64,000 nt of DNA from Cupriavidus yeoncheonensis (GTDB taxonomy: Bacteria; Pseudomonadota; Gammaproteobacteria; Burkholderiales; Burkholderiaceae). The notes under the pieces were generated by a model, which did no database searches, was not told the origin of the DNA, and worked only from the letters and a program-made list of their open reading frames with translations. The translations under genes were made by a program, and so were the position numbers. How positions within the stretch are numbered: position 1 is the first letter of the stretch; every line of letters starts with the position of its first letter. The stretch is taken from assembly GCF_905397275.1 (NCBI RefSeq), contig NZ_CAJPUY010000004.1, forward strand, positions 309,150 through 373,149, given 5' to 3'. Positions 63,945 to 64,000 of this stretch are shown here, in pieces.

Positions 63945-64000
63945 TCAGGCAGGCCTGACCGAGACGTAGTCGCGGTCATACGCCCGGTCGTGCGCCAGCA
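63945..64000 (-). mobile_element. IS110/IS1111-type transposase, C-terminal end
   Basis: The last codons of a minus-strand reading frame cut by the window edge, reading LAHDRAYDRDYVSVRPA-stop. This resembles the ALLAHxRxYDxxY C-terminus of IS110/IS1111-group transposases. The stop codon sits in an inverted repeat GTCAGGC-AG-GCCTGAC (63944-63959). Only 17 residues are visible, so identification rests partly on the adjoining noncoding region. Confidence 0.5.

Overview
The window is GC-rich (roughly two thirds G+C), gene-dense chromosomal DNA. Several traits point to a soil/water betaproteobacterium of the Cupriavidus/Ralstonia/Burkholderia type, most likely Cupriavidus: two Bug (TctC-family) solute-binding proteins, many LysR regulators, an HME-RND metal pump, H-NS-like small proteins, and aromatic and alicyclic acid catabolism. 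This assignment is inferred from gene content. No rRNA, tRNA or CRISPR array was seen.

Layout. 1-2014: C-terminal two thirds of a CzcA/CusA-type metal efflux pump. 2077-6521: GAF protein, Bug protein and gamma-glutamyltransferase, with a divergent LysR gene. 6562-10229: a metal-type two-component system, two small exported proteins (one built of repeats) and an H-NS-like protein, with CusR-like operator candidates. 10241-13188: a beta-keto-acid cleavage enzyme (BKACE) and 3-hydroxyacyl dehydrogenase pair with its LysR regulator. 13185-18132: CPA1 antiporter, MFS transporter and GlxA-type regulator. 18166-23048: a sugar-acid-like module (GntR regulator, IlvD/Edd dehydratase, a frameshifted Bug protein, a 3-hydroxyisobutyrate-dehydrogenase-like enzyme). 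23188-27626: glycine-zipper lipoprotein, L,D-transpeptidase, YcbK-like protein and a CysI-like siroheme reductase. 27653-31697: an unusual cbb3-like oxidase operon whose subunit I carries a CcoS-like N-terminus. 31952-35565: MocR regulator, AAHS transporter and cupin.

35694-47702 is a complete-looking aryl-polyene (APE)-type lipid cluster. Glycosyltransferase, ketoreductase and ACP genes run leftward. A membrane protein, a ligase-dehydratase fusion, an acyltransferase, a LolA-like carrier, an MMPL exporter, a NodB deacetylase, a ketosynthase, a Cys-less ketosynthase partner and a second dehydratase run rightward in a tightly overlapping operon. Its composition differs from textbook APE clusters: one ACP, no third ketosynthase, and an added deacetylase.

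47709-52134 holds the homogentisate branch (FAD monooxygenase, hmgA, fahA). 52135-52760 is a repeat-bearing intergenic stretch. 52761-55498 holds an XRE protein, a TetR protein and a hydrolase apparently under that TetR. 55564-60707 is a cyclohexanecarboxylate (ali/bad-type) operon with a divergent MarR gene and a perfect 20-bp palindrome between them. 60994-63350 holds housekeeping and redox genes. The right edge enters an IS110/IS1111-like element whose 3' noncoding end contains a stem-loop. That loop carries an 8-nt complement of the flanking GAGTCAC repeat, so it is a candidate bridge RNA target-binding loop and the most interesting single observation here.
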